Shown here: positions 8,930 through 17,440 of the stretch, one piece after another
Numbering within the stretch: the stretch's first letter is position 1
How the letters are laid out: every line of letters starts with the position of its first letter
DNA from: Streptomyces sp. NBC_01255
GTDB lineage: Bacteria; Actinomycetota; Actinomycetes; Streptomycetales; Streptomycetaceae
Length of the DNA: 64,000 nucleotides
Reading direction: 5' to 3'
NCBI RefSeq assembly: GCF_036226445.1
Contig: NZ_CP108474.1
Span: 5,580,001 to 5,644,000, forward strand
Notes under the pieces: generated by a model
Told to the model about the DNA's origin: nothing
Seen by the model: the letters and a program-made list of their open reading frames with translations, nothing else
Database searches by the model: none
Position numbers and translations under genes: made by a program

Positions 8930-9370
8930 ATGCCCACGGACACGCCCACGGACATGCCCACGGGCACGACGCACGGACCCCGCCGCCGGTGGCTGCCCGC
9001 CCGCGTCCTCGTCCCGCTCCTCGCCGCCCTCGCCCTGCTCGTGCTCCCCGGTCCCGGCCCCGGCGGCTCCACCGCCGACGCCGCCTCCGTCTGCCAGGGC
9101 CGCCCGACCAAGACCTACCGCTTCGCCACCGGCGAGCTGCGCCTCTACCGGACCCGCCACTACGCCTGCGCCGTCACCCTCGCCAAGCGCCCCGGCGCCG
9201 CCCGCCCGATGACCGTCTCCCTCCAGCCGCGCGGCGGCCGCCCCGCCGTCAAGGCCGGCCGGTTCGCCCGGCAGACCGGCCCGGTCACCGTCCACGCCCT
9301 CAACCGCTGCGTCCGCGCCTACGGTTCGGTGTCCGGGCAGGGCAGGTCCACGGGCTGGATCCTCTGCTGA
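8930..9370 (+). CDS. Small secreted protein
   Basis: A 146-residue protein starting at the ATG at 8930, after GGGAGGGGACC. The N-terminus is Thr/Pro rich, then an RRRWLPAR patch leads to a hydrophobic stretch near residues 29-45 and an ADAAS cleavage region, so it is exported. The mature part (about 90 residues) has four cysteines, in SVCQG, HYACAV, NRCVRAYG and the last residue, enough for two disulfides. I do not recognise the family; the compact basic mature domain is typical of small extracellular proteins in this genus. A palindrome lies directly upstream. Confidence 0.65.
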   Translation: MPTDTPTDMPTGTTHGPRRRWLPARVLVPLLAALALLVLPGPGPGGSTADAASVCQGRPTKTYRFATGELRLYRTRHYACAVTLAKRPGAARPMTVSLQPRGGRPAVKAGRFARQTGPVTVHALNRCVRAYGSVSGQGRSTGWILC

Positions 9371-9415
9371 CGCGGTACCGGATCTCTGCTGATGTCGTCC
9401 CGGTTCCTCTGCTGA
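9362..9415 (+). repeat. Three direct copies of CTCTGCTGA at 22-23 bp spacing
   Basis: CTCTGCTGA occurs at 9362-9370 (ending on the stop codon of the secreted-protein gene), 9384-9392 and 9407-9415. The last two extend to CTCTGCTGATG. The spacing is close to two helical turns. They lie 100-150 bp upstream of the S37 peptidase start. Confidence 0.6.
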
Positions 9416-9514
9416 TGCACAGGAAAGTCCAAGGGTAAGGACCAACTGGGTCTGGCGGTCCACACGTTGCCCCCGCTAGGTTCGCGACACCGTTGTGAAC
9501 CAAGGGGAGGACGA

Positions 9515-10963
9515 ATGCGCAAGTCGCTCAGATGGCTGGTGTCGCTCTCGGTGCTCATAGGCACCGTCGGCTCCACGGGCGTGGCCACCGCCGCGGACAC
9601 GGACGCCGGCAGCACCACGGCCGTCGCCGACGCGCAGAGCGCGGACATCAAGGACCGCATCCTGGCGATCCCCGGGATGAGCCTGATCGAGGAGAAGCCC
9701 TACGCCGGCTACCGCTACTTCGTCCTGGAGTACGTCCAGCCGGTCGACCACCGGCGCCCGTGGGCGGGCACGTTCAAGCAGCGGCTGTCGGTCCTCCACA
9801 AGGACACCAGCCGTCCCACCGTCTTCCGCACCAGCGGCTACGGGCTGAGCACCACCCCCAGCCGCGCCGAGCCGACCCGGATCATCGACGGCAACCAGAT
9901 CTCGATGGAGTACCGCTTCTTCACGCCGTCGCGCCCGCAGCCGGCCGACTGGTCCAAGCTGGACATCTGGCAGGCGGCCACGGACCAGCACCGGATCTAC
10001 ACCGCGCTGAAGAGGATCTACGACGAGAACTGGCTCTCCACCGGCGGCTCGAAGGGCGGCATGACCGCCACGTACTACGAGCGTTTCTACCCGCGTGACA
10101 TGGACGGCGTCGTCGCGTACGTCGCCCCGAACGACGTGGTGGAGAAGGAGGACTCGGCCTACGACCGGTTCTTCGAGAACGTCGGCACCAAGGACTGCCG
10201 CGACCGGCTGAACAACATCCAGCGCGAGGCCCTCGTCCGCCGCGAGCCGCTGCAGAAGAAGTTCAAGGAGTGGGCCGAGACCGAGGGCGTCACCTTCAAC
10301 ACGGTCGGCAGCCTCGACAAGGCCTACGAGGCCGTCGTCCTCGACTTCGTCTGGGCGTTCTGGCAGTACGCCGGCCAGGACGTCTGCGACCAGATCCCGG
10401 ACGCGGCGACCGCGAGCGACGACACCGTCTACGAGACGATCGACGCCCACTCCGGCTGGTCCGCCTACACCGACCAGGGCCTGGACTACTACACGCCGTA
10501 CTACTACCAGGCGGCCACCCAGCTCGGCTCGCCCAGCATCAAGCAGCCGCACCTCGACGGCCTCAGCCGCTACGGCTACCAGCCGGCCCGCAACTTCGTC
10601 CCGAGCTCGATCCCGATGAAGTTCCAGCCGCACGTCATGCGGGACGTCGACAACTGGGTCCGCAAGAACGCGAACCGGATGCTCTTCGTCTACGGCGGCA
10701 ACGACCCGTGGGGCGCCGAGCCGTTCCACCTCGGCAAGGGCACGCGCGACAGCTACGTCTACACGGCGCCGGGCGCGAACCACGGCGCGAACGTCGCCGG
10801 GCTCGTCGACGCCGAGCGGGAGAAGGCCACCGCCCGCATCCTGGCCTGGGCCGGCGTCTCCGCCCCGGCCGTCGAGGCGGCGCAGCCGCTGGCGCGCTTC
10901 GACGCCCGCCTCGACAAGCCGGTCGACGAGGACGTGACGCGGGAGCACGGGCTGCGCCCGTAA
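9515..10963 (+). CDS. Secreted S37-family tripeptidyl aminopeptidase
   Basis: A 482-residue secreted serine peptidase of the PS-10/S37 family, which removes tripeptides from the N-terminus of extracellular proteins. The ATG at 9515 follows AAGGGGAGGACGA. The signal peptide is KSLRW followed by a hydrophobic core and an ATAAD cleavage region near residue 27. The nucleophile lies in STGGSKGGMT with Ser near 179, the acid in GGNDPWG near 396 and the histidine in PGANHGAN near 422, the usual alpha/beta-hydrolase order. Length matches the family. A 16-bp hairpin follows the stop codon. The gene stands alone, convergent with a secreted GH3 enzyme, and fits extracellular nutrient turnover. Confidence 0.9.
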   Translation: MRKSLRWLVSLSVLIGTVGSTGVATAADTDAGSTTAVADAQSADIKDRILAIPGMSLIEEKPYAGYRYFVLEYVQPVDHRRPWAGTFKQRLSVLHKDTSRPTVFRTSGYGLSTTPSRAEPTRIIDGNQISMEYRFFTPSRPQPADWSKLDIWQAATDQHRIYTALKRIYDENWLSTGGSKGGMTATYYERFYPRDMDGVVAYVAPNDVVEKEDSAYDRFFENVGTKDCRDRLNNIQREALVRREPLQKKFKEWAETEGVTFNTVGSLDKAYEAVVLDFVWAFWQYAGQDVCDQIPDAATASDDTVYETIDAHSGWSAYTDQGLDYYTPYYYQAATQLGSPSIKQPHLDGLSRYGYQPARNFVPSSIPMKFQPHVMRDVDNWVRKNANRMLFVYGGNDPWGAEPFHLGKGTRDSYVYTAPGANHGANVAGLVDAEREKATARILAWAGVSAPAVEAAQPLARFDARLDKPVDEDVTREHGLRP

Positions 10964-10980
10964 CCGTCCCGTACGCGTGA

Positions 10981-11017
10981 GTGTGCCCGGTGGTCCGTCG
11001 AGGACCACCGGGCACAC
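10981..11017. terminator. Bidirectional hairpin terminator
   Basis: Perfect 16-bp stem GTGTGCCCGGTGGTCC / GGACCACCGGGCACAC with a 5-nt loop, between the convergent S37 peptidase and GH3 genes. Confidence 0.88.
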
Positions 11018-11029
11018 CCGTCTGACCCC

Positions 11030-12856
11030 CTAGCGGTACGAGAGCCCGTACCCGACGGGGTAGAGCACCTTGCTCGGATCGTCCGCGCTCTGCACCGGGA
11101 CGGGCAGCCGCCCCTTCGGCCGCGCCCGTCCGGCCAGGACCCGGACCGCGGCGCGGAGTTCGACGTCGGTCCAGGAGTAGGCGGCGAGGGTCGCCCGCTG
11201 GCCGCCGATCCGGGCGATGTCGTACGGGTTGCGGATCGCGATCGTCACGACCGGGACGCCGCTCGCGACGAGCCGCGCGACGAGCGTGCGCTGCGGACTG
11301 GCCGCGGTGACGTTGTACGTGCCCACGACGACCACGTCCTGCCCGGCCGCCGCCGCCACCGCCTCCTCGATCTTCGCCGCCGTCGGGGTGATCCCGGTGG
11401 AGAGCGCGGTCGCGGTGAACCCGAGCTCCCCGAGGGCCGTCGCCAGGGTGGTGGTGGGCGGCCCGGTCGTGCCGGACGGCGAGGCGGGGTCGGCGCCGAC
11501 GACGAGGACCCTGCCGTGGCCGGACGGGCTCAGCGGCAGGAAGCCGTCCTCGTTGAGGAGCAGGGTCGTGGTCTGTTCGGCGATCCGGTCCGCCTGGGCC
11601 AGGTGCGCCTTGGTGCCGACCACCCGGTCGACGCCCGCGCGCGTCACGTACGGCTGCCGGAAGAGGCCCAGCTTCGCCTTGAGCCGCAGGATCCGCAGGA
11701 TCGATTCGTCGAGCCGGTCCTCCGTCAGCTCGCCGTCCCTGACCGCCGCCAGGACCGCCTTCCAGGCCACGTCGAGGTTCGGCGGGTTGAGCAGTTGGTC
11801 GACCCCGGCCTCGAGCGCCAGGACCGGGACGCGCTCGTCGCCGTACTTGGTGCGCACGCCCTCCATGCCGAGCGAGTCGGTGACCACCACGCCGTCGTAG
11901 CCGAGCTGTTCGCGCAGTATCCCGGTGAGGATGGGCCGGGAGAGGGTCGCCGGGTCCTCGCTGGGGTCGAGCGCGGGCACCACGATGTGCGCGGTCATGA
12001 TCGAGTCGATCCCCGCGTCGATCGCCGACTCGAACGGCGGCGCGTCGAGCTCGGCCCACTGGGCCCGGGTGTGGGTGATCGTCGGCAGTCCGTAGTGGCT
12101 GTCGACGGCGGTGTCGCCGTGCCCCGGGAAGTGCTTGGAGGTGGCCGCGACCCCGGCCCGCTGGTAGCCCTTGACCTGGGCGGCGACCAGACCGGCGACC
12201 GCACGGGGGTCGGAGCCGAAGGAGCGGACGCCGATGACCGGGTTCGCCGGGTTGACGTTGACGTCGGCGACCGGGGCGTAGTTCTGCCGGATGCCGACGG
12301 CGGCGAGCTCGGCGCCCGCGATCTGCGCGGCCTTACGGGCGTCCGCGAGCGAGCCGCCCGCGCCGAGGGCCATCGCCCCGGGCACCAGGGTGGCGGGCTC
12401 GCCGACCCGGCAGACGATGCCGTGCTCCTGGTCGGTGGAGATGAGCAGCGGGACCGGGGTCGGCTGGGCGAGCCCGGCCTGCTGGATGCCGTTGGACAGC
12501 TCGGCGATCTGGTGCGGGTCACGGGTGTTGTGGGCCCACGAGAAGTAGATGACGCCGCCCACGTGGTAGCGCTCGACCAGCTCGGCGGCGGTGCGGACGC
12601 CGATCTCCTTGAGGTTGGCGTCGATGTCGGCCTGGTCGGGGGCGGTCGCGGAGTGGCCGTACACCCGCATCACGAAGAGCTGGCCGACCTTCTCCTCCAG
12701 CGACATCCGGTCGATGATCCGCTGGAGCTTCCTGTCGTCGGTCTCCGCGTGGGCGACGGGGGCGGTGACCCCGGTGACGGCGGCCGCGGCGGCTGCGGCG
12801 GTCACCGTGAGGAGGGTGCGTCGGGAGGGGGAGGGGGCGGGGGCGCGGTGGTGCAC
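11030..12856 (-). CDS. Tat-exported glycoside hydrolase family 3, NagZ-like beta-N-acetylhexosaminidase
   Basis: A 608-residue GH3 enzyme. I chose the GTG at 12856 because GGAAGGAG lies just upstream; an ATG 42 bp earlier lacks this. The N-terminus reads PSPSRRTLLT followed by an alanine-rich core and APVAHAET, a twin-arginine signal peptide. The catalytic (beta/alpha)8 domain contains KHFPGHGDTAVDSHYG near residue 240, the NagZ-subfamily loop whose Asp/His pair acts as acid/base, and VVTDSLGMEGV near 340 holding the nucleophile Asp. A C-terminal GH3_C-type alpha/beta domain follows (about 400-600), as in larger secreted relatives. It probably releases N-acetylglucosamine from chitin or peptidoglycan fragments outside the cell. 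Confidence 0.9.
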   Translation of the reverse strand: MHHRAPAPSPSRRTLLTVTAAAAAAAVTGVTAPVAHAETDDRKLQRIIDRMSLEEKVGQLFVMRVYGHSATAPDQADIDANLKEIGVRTAAELVERYHVGGVIYFSWAHNTRDPHQIAELSNGIQQAGLAQPTPVPLLISTDQEHGIVCRVGEPATLVPGAMALGAGGSLADARKAAQIAGAELAAVGIRQNYAPVADVNVNPANPVIGVRSFGSDPRAVAGLVAAQVKGYQRAGVAATSKHFPGHGDTAVDSHYGLPTITHTRAQWAELDAPPFESAIDAGIDSIMTAHIVVPALDPSEDPATLSRPILTGILREQLGYDGVVVTDSLGMEGVRTKYGDERVPVLALEAGVDQLLNPPNLDVAWKAVLAAVRDGELTEDRLDESILRILRLKAKLGLFRQPYVTRAGVDRVVGTKAHLAQADRIAEQTTTLLLNEDGFLPLSPSGHGRVLVVGADPASPSGTTGPPTTTLATALGELGFTATALSTGITPTAAKIEEAVAAAAGQDVVVVGTYNVTAASPQRTLVARLVASGVPVVTIAIRNPYDIARIGGQRATLAAYSWTDVELRAAVRVLAGRARPKGRLPVPVQSADDPSKVLYPVGYGLSYR

Positions 12857-12959
12857 TGATGCTCCTTCCGGCCGTGCAAGGTTGAAGGAAACTTCCAAGG
12901 AGTCACGGATAGCCCGAAAGTAACTGCCAGGTCAAGGATCCGCGCAGGAATCGAGGTTC

Positions 12960-13877
12960 CTACGCCTCGCCGGTCGAAGTGACGGAGGGCCAGAGTTCCT
13001 GGAGCGTACGGACCGTCTCCCGGATCGCCGGGCGCCGCGCCGCCCCTGTCCGCCACATGGCGTGCAACCGGCGCGTCGGCACCGGGTCGAGACGGACCGG
13101 CGTCACCTCCGGCGGCAGCGTCCCGCGGCCGAGCCGCGGGACGAGCGCGATGCCCAGACCGGCCGCCACCAGGGCGACCTGGGTGTGGTTCTCCTCCGCC
13201 TGGTGGACGATCAGCGGCTCGTACCCCGTGGCCCGCAGCGTCCGGGTCAGCCAGGTGTGGCAGACCGTCCCCGGCGGCTGCGAGATCCACCGCTCGTCCG
13301 CCAGCTCCTCCCGCCGCACTGACTCCCGGGCCGCCAGCGGATGGTCCCGGTGGACGAGGATGTCGCAGAGGTCGTCGCCGACGGCCGCCCGCTCGACCCC
13401 CGGCGGCGTCGGCAGCGGGGCGATGTCCCAGTCGTGCGCCACGGCCAGATCGATCACGCCCCGCGCCACCAGGTCGATCGAGAGGTGCGGGTCCACCTCC
13501 GACAGGCGGGCGTCGAGACCGGGGTGACGCCGGGCCAGCTCCGCGAGCGCCCGGGGCATCAGACCGCGCGCCGCGCTCGCGAAGCAGCCGATCGTCAGGC
13601 GCCCGGAGGGCAGGCCGCGCCGCTCCTCGATCCGCACCTCGGCCTCCTCCACGAGGGCGAGCAACTGCTGTGCGGTGGCGGCCAGTTGGTGGGCCTCGTC
13701 GGTGAGACGGATACCTCGCCCGCTGCGTTCGAGCAGGGTCGTACGGGTCTCGCGCTCCAACTTCGCGATCTGCTGCGAGACGGCGGACGGGGTGTAGCCG
13801 AGGGCGGAGGCGGCGGCGCCGACGCTGCCGTGGACGGCGACGGCGTGGAGGGCACGCAGACGGCCGAGATCCAGCAC
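12960..13877 (-). CDS. LysR-family transcriptional regulator
   Basis: A 305-residue LysR regulator. The GTG at 13877 places the usual opening LDLGRLRALHAVAVHGSVGAAA at the start and follows GGGAG; an ATG 45 bp upstream is less likely. The winged HTH covers residues 1-60 (ASALGYTPSAVSQQIAKLE) and the effector-binding domain about 90-300. It is divergent from an EamA-family exporter gene 92 bp away, which is its probable target. An inverted repeat between the two genes is a candidate binding site. Confidence 0.9.
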   Translation of the reverse strand: MLDLGRLRALHAVAVHGSVGAAASALGYTPSAVSQQIAKLERETRTTLLERSGRGIRLTDEAHQLAATAQQLLALVEEAEVRIEERRGLPSGRLTIGCFASAARGLMPRALAELARRHPGLDARLSEVDPHLSIDLVARGVIDLAVAHDWDIAPLPTPPGVERAAVGDDLCDILVHRDHPLAARESVRREELADERWISQPPGTVCHTWLTRTLRATGYEPLIVHQAEENHTQVALVAAGLGIALVPRLGRGTLPPEVTPVRLDPVPTRRLHAMWRTGAARRPAIRETVRTLQELWPSVTSTGEA

Positions 13878-13904
13878 GAGGGACTCCCGTCGGAGGGGTC
13901 GGAC

Positions 13905-13923
13905 GATGAAGAACTGCTTCATC
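13905..13923. promoter_or_regulatory. Inverted repeat GATGAAG-N5-CTTCATC, candidate LysR site
   Basis: Perfect 7-bp arms between the divergent LysR (start 13877) and EamA (start 13970) genes. The position 28 bp upstream of the regulator start suits autoregulation plus control of the exporter. Assignment rests on symmetry and location only. Confidence 0.5.
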
Positions 13924-13969
13924 CCACCATGAAGGAACCCGTGCTGGTGCTACACGGTCACTCGCGCGC

Positions 13970-15112
13970 ATGCTCGACACCATGAGCCCCGCCCCGTCCC
14001 CCGCCTCCGCCCCCACCCGCCTCGCCCCGGCCCACCTCGCTCTCGCCGCGCTCGTCGCGGCCGTCTGGGGCGTCAACTTCGTCGTCATCGAGATCGGCCT
14101 CGACCACTTCCCGCCGCTGCTCTTCTCCGCGCTCCGCTTCCTCGCCGCCGCCCTGCCGGCCGTCTTCCTCGTGGGCCGCCCCACCGTGGCCTGGAAGTGG
14201 ATCGTGGGCGTCGGACTCGTCCTGGGCGTGGCCAAGTTCGGGCTGCTCTTCACCGGCATGGACCTCGGCGCCCCGGCCGGACTCTCCTCCCTCGTCCTCC
14301 AGGTCCAGGCGGTCTTCACCGCCCTCTTCGCCTTCGCGGCCCTCGGCGAACGCCCCGGCCGCCTCAAGGTGGCGGGCATGGCGGTCGCCCTCGCGGGCAT
14401 CGGCGTCGCGGCGGTCGACGAGGGGGCGTTCGACGGCGCGGCGGGGGCGCTCACGGGCTTCGCCCTGGTGATCGCCGCGGCGGCCTGCTGGGGCGTCTCC
14501 AACGTCCTGACCCGCAAGGCCTCCCCGCCCGACGCGCTCAACTTCATGGTCTGGGTCAGCACCGTGCCCGTCCTGCCGCTGCTCGCCCTCTCCCTCCTCC
14601 TGGAGGGCCCGGAGCGCGACCTCGCGGCCCTGCGCGGACTCGACTGGACGGGCGTCGGCGTCATCCTCTACGTCGCCTGGGTCACGACCGTCTTCGGCTT
14701 CGGCGCCTGGGGGTGGCTGCTCCGCCGCTACCCGGCCTCGTCCGTCGCGCCCTTCTCGCTCCTGGTCCCCGTCTTCGGTATGTCCTCGGCCGCCCTGTTC
14801 CTGGGGGAGGGCGTGAGCCCGCTCCGCTGGTGCGCGGCGGCGCTGCTGGTCGGGGGAGTGGCGCTGACGTCCTTCGCACCGGGAGCGCGCCGGGCTCCGG
14901 CGTCGGCCGGGCCGCCGGGGGAGGGAGCGGGCCCGGCTTCCGCGGCCGTGCGGCCGGCCGCCGAAGCGCGCCCGGCTCCCGCGCCGGCCGGGCAGCCGGG
15001 GAACGAAGCGAGCCCGTCCCCGACGCCCGTACCGCCGGAGAATTCCCTGGCGTCCCGCGAGCCCGCGACCGTATCGTCGTCCGGTCCCACCGGCGAAGAA
15101 AGGCCCGTATGA
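13970..15112 (+). CDS. EamA/DMT-family exporter with long disordered tail
   Basis: A 380-residue drug/metabolite transporter with two EamA repeats of about five helices each, roughly residues 20-150 and 160-300. Typical motifs are WGVNFVVIEIGL in the first repeat and WGVSNVLTRKA in the second. The last 75 residues are Pro/Ala/Gly rich and presumably disordered and cytoplasmic, longer than usual for the family. A second in-frame ATG at 13982 is possible. The gene faces a LysR regulator and overlaps the next gene by four bases (ATGA), so the two are co-translated. It probably exports an amino acid or small metabolite. Confidence 0.85.
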   Translation: MLDTMSPAPSPASAPTRLAPAHLALAALVAAVWGVNFVVIEIGLDHFPPLLFSALRFLAAALPAVFLVGRPTVAWKWIVGVGLVLGVAKFGLLFTGMDLGAPAGLSSLVLQVQAVFTALFAFAALGERPGRLKVAGMAVALAGIGVAAVDEGAFDGAAGALTGFALVIAAAACWGVSNVLTRKASPPDALNFMVWVSTVPVLPLLALSLLLEGPERDLAALRGLDWTGVGVILYVAWVTTVFGFGAWGWLLRRYPASSVAPFSLLVPVFGMSSAALFLGEGVSPLRWCAAALLVGGVALTSFAPGARRAPASAGPPGEGAGPASAAVRPAAEARPAPAPAGQPGNEASPSPTPVPPENSLASREPATVSSSGPTGEERPV

Positions 15113-15672
15113 CCTTCGCGCACATCACCGTCGACACCCCCGAGCCCGTCCCCGGCGCCGTCCTGCTGGCCGGCATACCCGGCAGCGGCAAGTCGACCGT
15201 CGCGGCGGCCCTCGCGGCCCGCTTCGCCCGCTCCGCGCACATCGAGGTCGACGACCTCCAGGAGCTGATCGTCCAGGGCTGCCACTGGCCCACCCCGGAC
15301 GGCGACCCGGAGGCGGACCGCCAGATCCTGCTGCGCGCCCGCAACGCCTGCCTCCTCGCGGACAGCTTCGCCTCGGCCGGCTTCCTGCCGGTCCTCGACG
15401 ACGTGGTCGTACGCCGCTCCCACCTGGACTTCTACCGCGCCCACGCGAAGGCGGTCCCGCTCCACGTGGTGATCCTGGCCCCCGGCCCGGACAAGGCCTG
15501 GGAACGCAACAACGCCCGCCACAAGCGCCTCACGACCAACTGGGCCTTCCTGGACGAGGCCATGCGCGAGGAGCTCTCCGGCGAGGGCGTCTGGATCGAC
15601 AACGCGAACCAGACGGTCGAGGAGACGGTGGAAGCGGTCCTCGCGGCGACGGGCCTGACGCCGGAGAAGTAG
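15109..15672 (+). CDS. P-loop kinase-like AAA-family ATPase
   Basis: A 187-residue P-loop protein. Walker A is GIPGSGKST near residue 22. The fold and length (VLDDVVVRRSHLDFYRAHA, then LHVVILAP, then ERNNARHK) resemble small-molecule kinases such as chloramphenicol phosphotransferase or gluconate kinase relatives. The ATG overlaps the stop codon of the EamA gene, so it is translationally coupled to an exporter; the pair could modify and export the same compound. Substrate unknown. Its stop codon is one base from that of the convergent Uma2 gene. Confidence 0.75.
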   Translation: MTFAHITVDTPEPVPGAVLLAGIPGSGKSTVAAALAARFARSAHIEVDDLQELIVQGCHWPTPDGDPEADRQILLRARNACLLADSFASAGFLPVLDDVVVRRSHLDFYRAHAKAVPLHVVILAPGPDKAWERNNARHKRLTTNWAFLDEAMREELSGEGVWIDNANQTVEETVEAVLAATGLTPEK

Positions 15673-15673
15673 G

Positions 15674-16240
15674 TCAGCCTCCGGAGCGCGGGAATCCGTC
15701 CGTCTTCACGACGATCCCGCGCCCTTCGAGCGGCAGGAGCAGATCCTCGCCGAAGGCGATCTGCTCCTGGTCCACGTAGACGCCGGTGCGGGTGGGGTTG
15801 CTGTGGATGGTGCAGGTGTTGTCCGAGGGGTCGACGATCACGTAGAGCGGGATGGCGCACTCGGCATACATGCGCAGCTTCTTGTCGAAGTCGTTGTCCC
15901 GCGTGCTCATGGAGACGACCTCGATCACCGCCTCCAGACTGTGCCACTCGAACCGGCCACGGCTGTTCCGCTCGGAGCCGGGCGCGATGATGGCCAGGTC
16001 GGGGGCGTACCCGAACTGGCTGGACGGGAAATCGATCATGACGTCCGAGAGGATGTCCCCGTGCCCGGCGAGCTGCTGCTCGATCTGGGGGGCGGTGCGG
16101 AGGATGACCCTCCACTGCTGCTCGCCCTGGGGCGTCATGATGATCTTCCCGTCCGTGATCTCGACGCGGTAGCCGCGGGGCAGGGGGACGCCGTCCAAGG
16201 CGTCCCAGGCGCTGGGAAGGTCCATCAGTATGGTCGCCAT
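15674..16240 (-). CDS. Uma2-family (DUF820) putative restriction endonuclease-fold protein
   Basis: A 188-residue Uma2 protein, a family widespread and multicopy in Streptomyces and cyanobacteria. The PD-(D/E)XK core can be read as GYAPDLAIIA near residue 97, AVIEVVS near 122 and DKKLRMYAE near 136. The N-terminal helix and the strand EITDGKIIMTP are typical. Activity is inferred from fold; the biological role of most Uma2 proteins is unknown. The gene is monocistronic, starts at the ATG at 16240 and ends one base from the convergent kinase gene. Confidence 0.85.
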   Translation of the reverse strand: MATILMDLPSAWDALDGVPLPRGYRVEITDGKIIMTPQGEQQWRVILRTAPQIEQQLAGHGDILSDVMIDFPSSQFGYAPDLAIIAPGSERNSRGRFEWHSLEAVIEVVSMSTRDNDFDKKLRMYAECAIPLYVIVDPSDNTCTIHSNPTRTGVYVDQEQIAFGEDLLLPLEGRGIVVKTDGFPRSGG

Positions 16241-16281
16241 GCGATCCTCCGTGTGCCGTTCGTCACCACGATAGCGCCCGG

Positions 16282-17328
16282 CTACCCCCGCGGCCGGGCC
16301 GTCGACCCCCGCACCACCAGTTCCCCCGGGACGTTCACCGGGCCCCCCGCCGGAGGCTCCTCCGCTCCCATGGCCAGGCGGCCCGCCCGCGCGCCCGCCT
16401 CGTGCAAAGGCAGGCGTACGGTCGTCAGGGCCGGGACCGCGTCCACCGAGAACGGCAGGTCGTCGAAGCCCGCCACCGAGACGTCGTCCGGGATGGACAG
16501 GCCCCGTTCCCGCAGGGCCGCGCAGACGCCGAGCGCCACCGTGTCGTTGGCGGCGACGACCGCCGTCAGGTCCGGGGCGCGGTCGAGGAGTTCGGCGGTC
16601 GCCTCGTAGCCGGACCGGCGGTCGTACGGGCCGTGGACCGTCGGGCCCTCGGCGACCCCCGCCGCCGCGAGCGCCGCCCGGTGGCCTTCGAGCCGGTGCC
16701 GGGTCGTCGTCCGGTCGGCCGGCCCCGCCACGTATCCGATGCGCCGGTGTCCGAGCCCGAGCAAGTGCTCGGTCAGGCGCCGCGCGCCGGTGCGGTTGTC
16801 GAAGACGAGCGCCGCCGCGTTCGCGTCGCCCGGCACCGGCGGGCGCCCGCACAGCACGACCCGCGTCCCCGCCTCCGCGAGCTTCGCCAGTTTGCCCGCC
16901 GTCGCCGCGAGGTGTTCCGGGTCCTCCAGTGAACCGCCCATGAGGATGACGGCCGCGGCCCGCTGCCGCTGGAGCAGGGTGAGGTAGGTCAGTTCGCGCG
17001 CGGGGGAGCCGCCGGTGTTGCAGACGACGGCGAGCTTCTCGCCCCCGGCCCGCCCCGACGCGACCTCCCCGATCGCGCTCTGCGCCGCGCTCGCCATGAT
17101 CCCGAAGAAGGGGTCGGCGATGTCGTTGACCAGCACGCCGACCAGGTCGGAGGTGGCGGCCGCCAGTGAGCTCGCGGGGCCGTTGAGGACGTAGTCCAGC
17201 TCGTCCACCGCCCGCAGGACCCGCTCGCGGGTCGAGGCGGCGACCGGGTAGTTGCCGTTCAGGACCCGGGACACGGTCGCGGGGGAGACCCGGGCGCGGG
17301 CGGCCACGTCCGCCAGGGTGACGGTCAT
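16282..17328 (-). CDS. LacI-family transcriptional repressor
   Basis: A 348-residue LacI regulator. The N-terminal HTH is TLADVAARARVSPATVSRVL with the hinge helix LNGPASSLAAA near residue 50, then a periplasmic-binding-protein-like sensor domain (GVLVNDIADPFFGIM to the end). It is divergent from a three-gene sugar-type operon, and a perfect palindrome with a central CG, typical of LacI operators, lies between them. It almost certainly represses that operon and releases it on binding a sugar or sugar derivative. Confidence 0.93.
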   Translation of the reverse strand: MTVTLADVAARARVSPATVSRVLNGNYPVAASTRERVLRAVDELDYVLNGPASSLAAATSDLVGVLVNDIADPFFGIMASAAQSAIGEVASGRAGGEKLAVVCNTGGSPARELTYLTLLQRQRAAAVILMGGSLEDPEHLAATAGKLAKLAEAGTRVVLCGRPPVPGDANAAALVFDNRTGARRLTEHLLGLGHRRIGYVAGPADRTTTRHRLEGHRAALAAAGVAEGPTVHGPYDRRSGYEATAELLDRAPDLTAVVAANDTVALGVCAALRERGLSIPDDVSVAGFDDLPFSVDAVPALTTVRLPLHEAGARAGRLAMGAEEPPAGGPVNVPGELVVRGSTARPRG

Positions 17329-17390
17329 CGTCTGCGTACCTCCGAGGCCCTTGTCCGGCGTGATGTCGGCAGGTTAGCTTCCTCCCAGAC

Positions 17391-17404
17391 AGAAAGCGCT
17401 TTCT
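17391..17404. promoter_or_regulatory. LacI-type operator AGAAAGCGCTTTCT
   Basis: A perfect 14-bp palindrome with central CG, the hallmark of LacI-family operators. It lies 63 bp from the regulator start and 37 bp from the start of the divergent operon, placed to cover both promoters. Confidence 0.88.
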
Positions 17405-17440
17405 ACCGAGGCGCGGAATTGCCGGGGAGAGGGAGATCTC

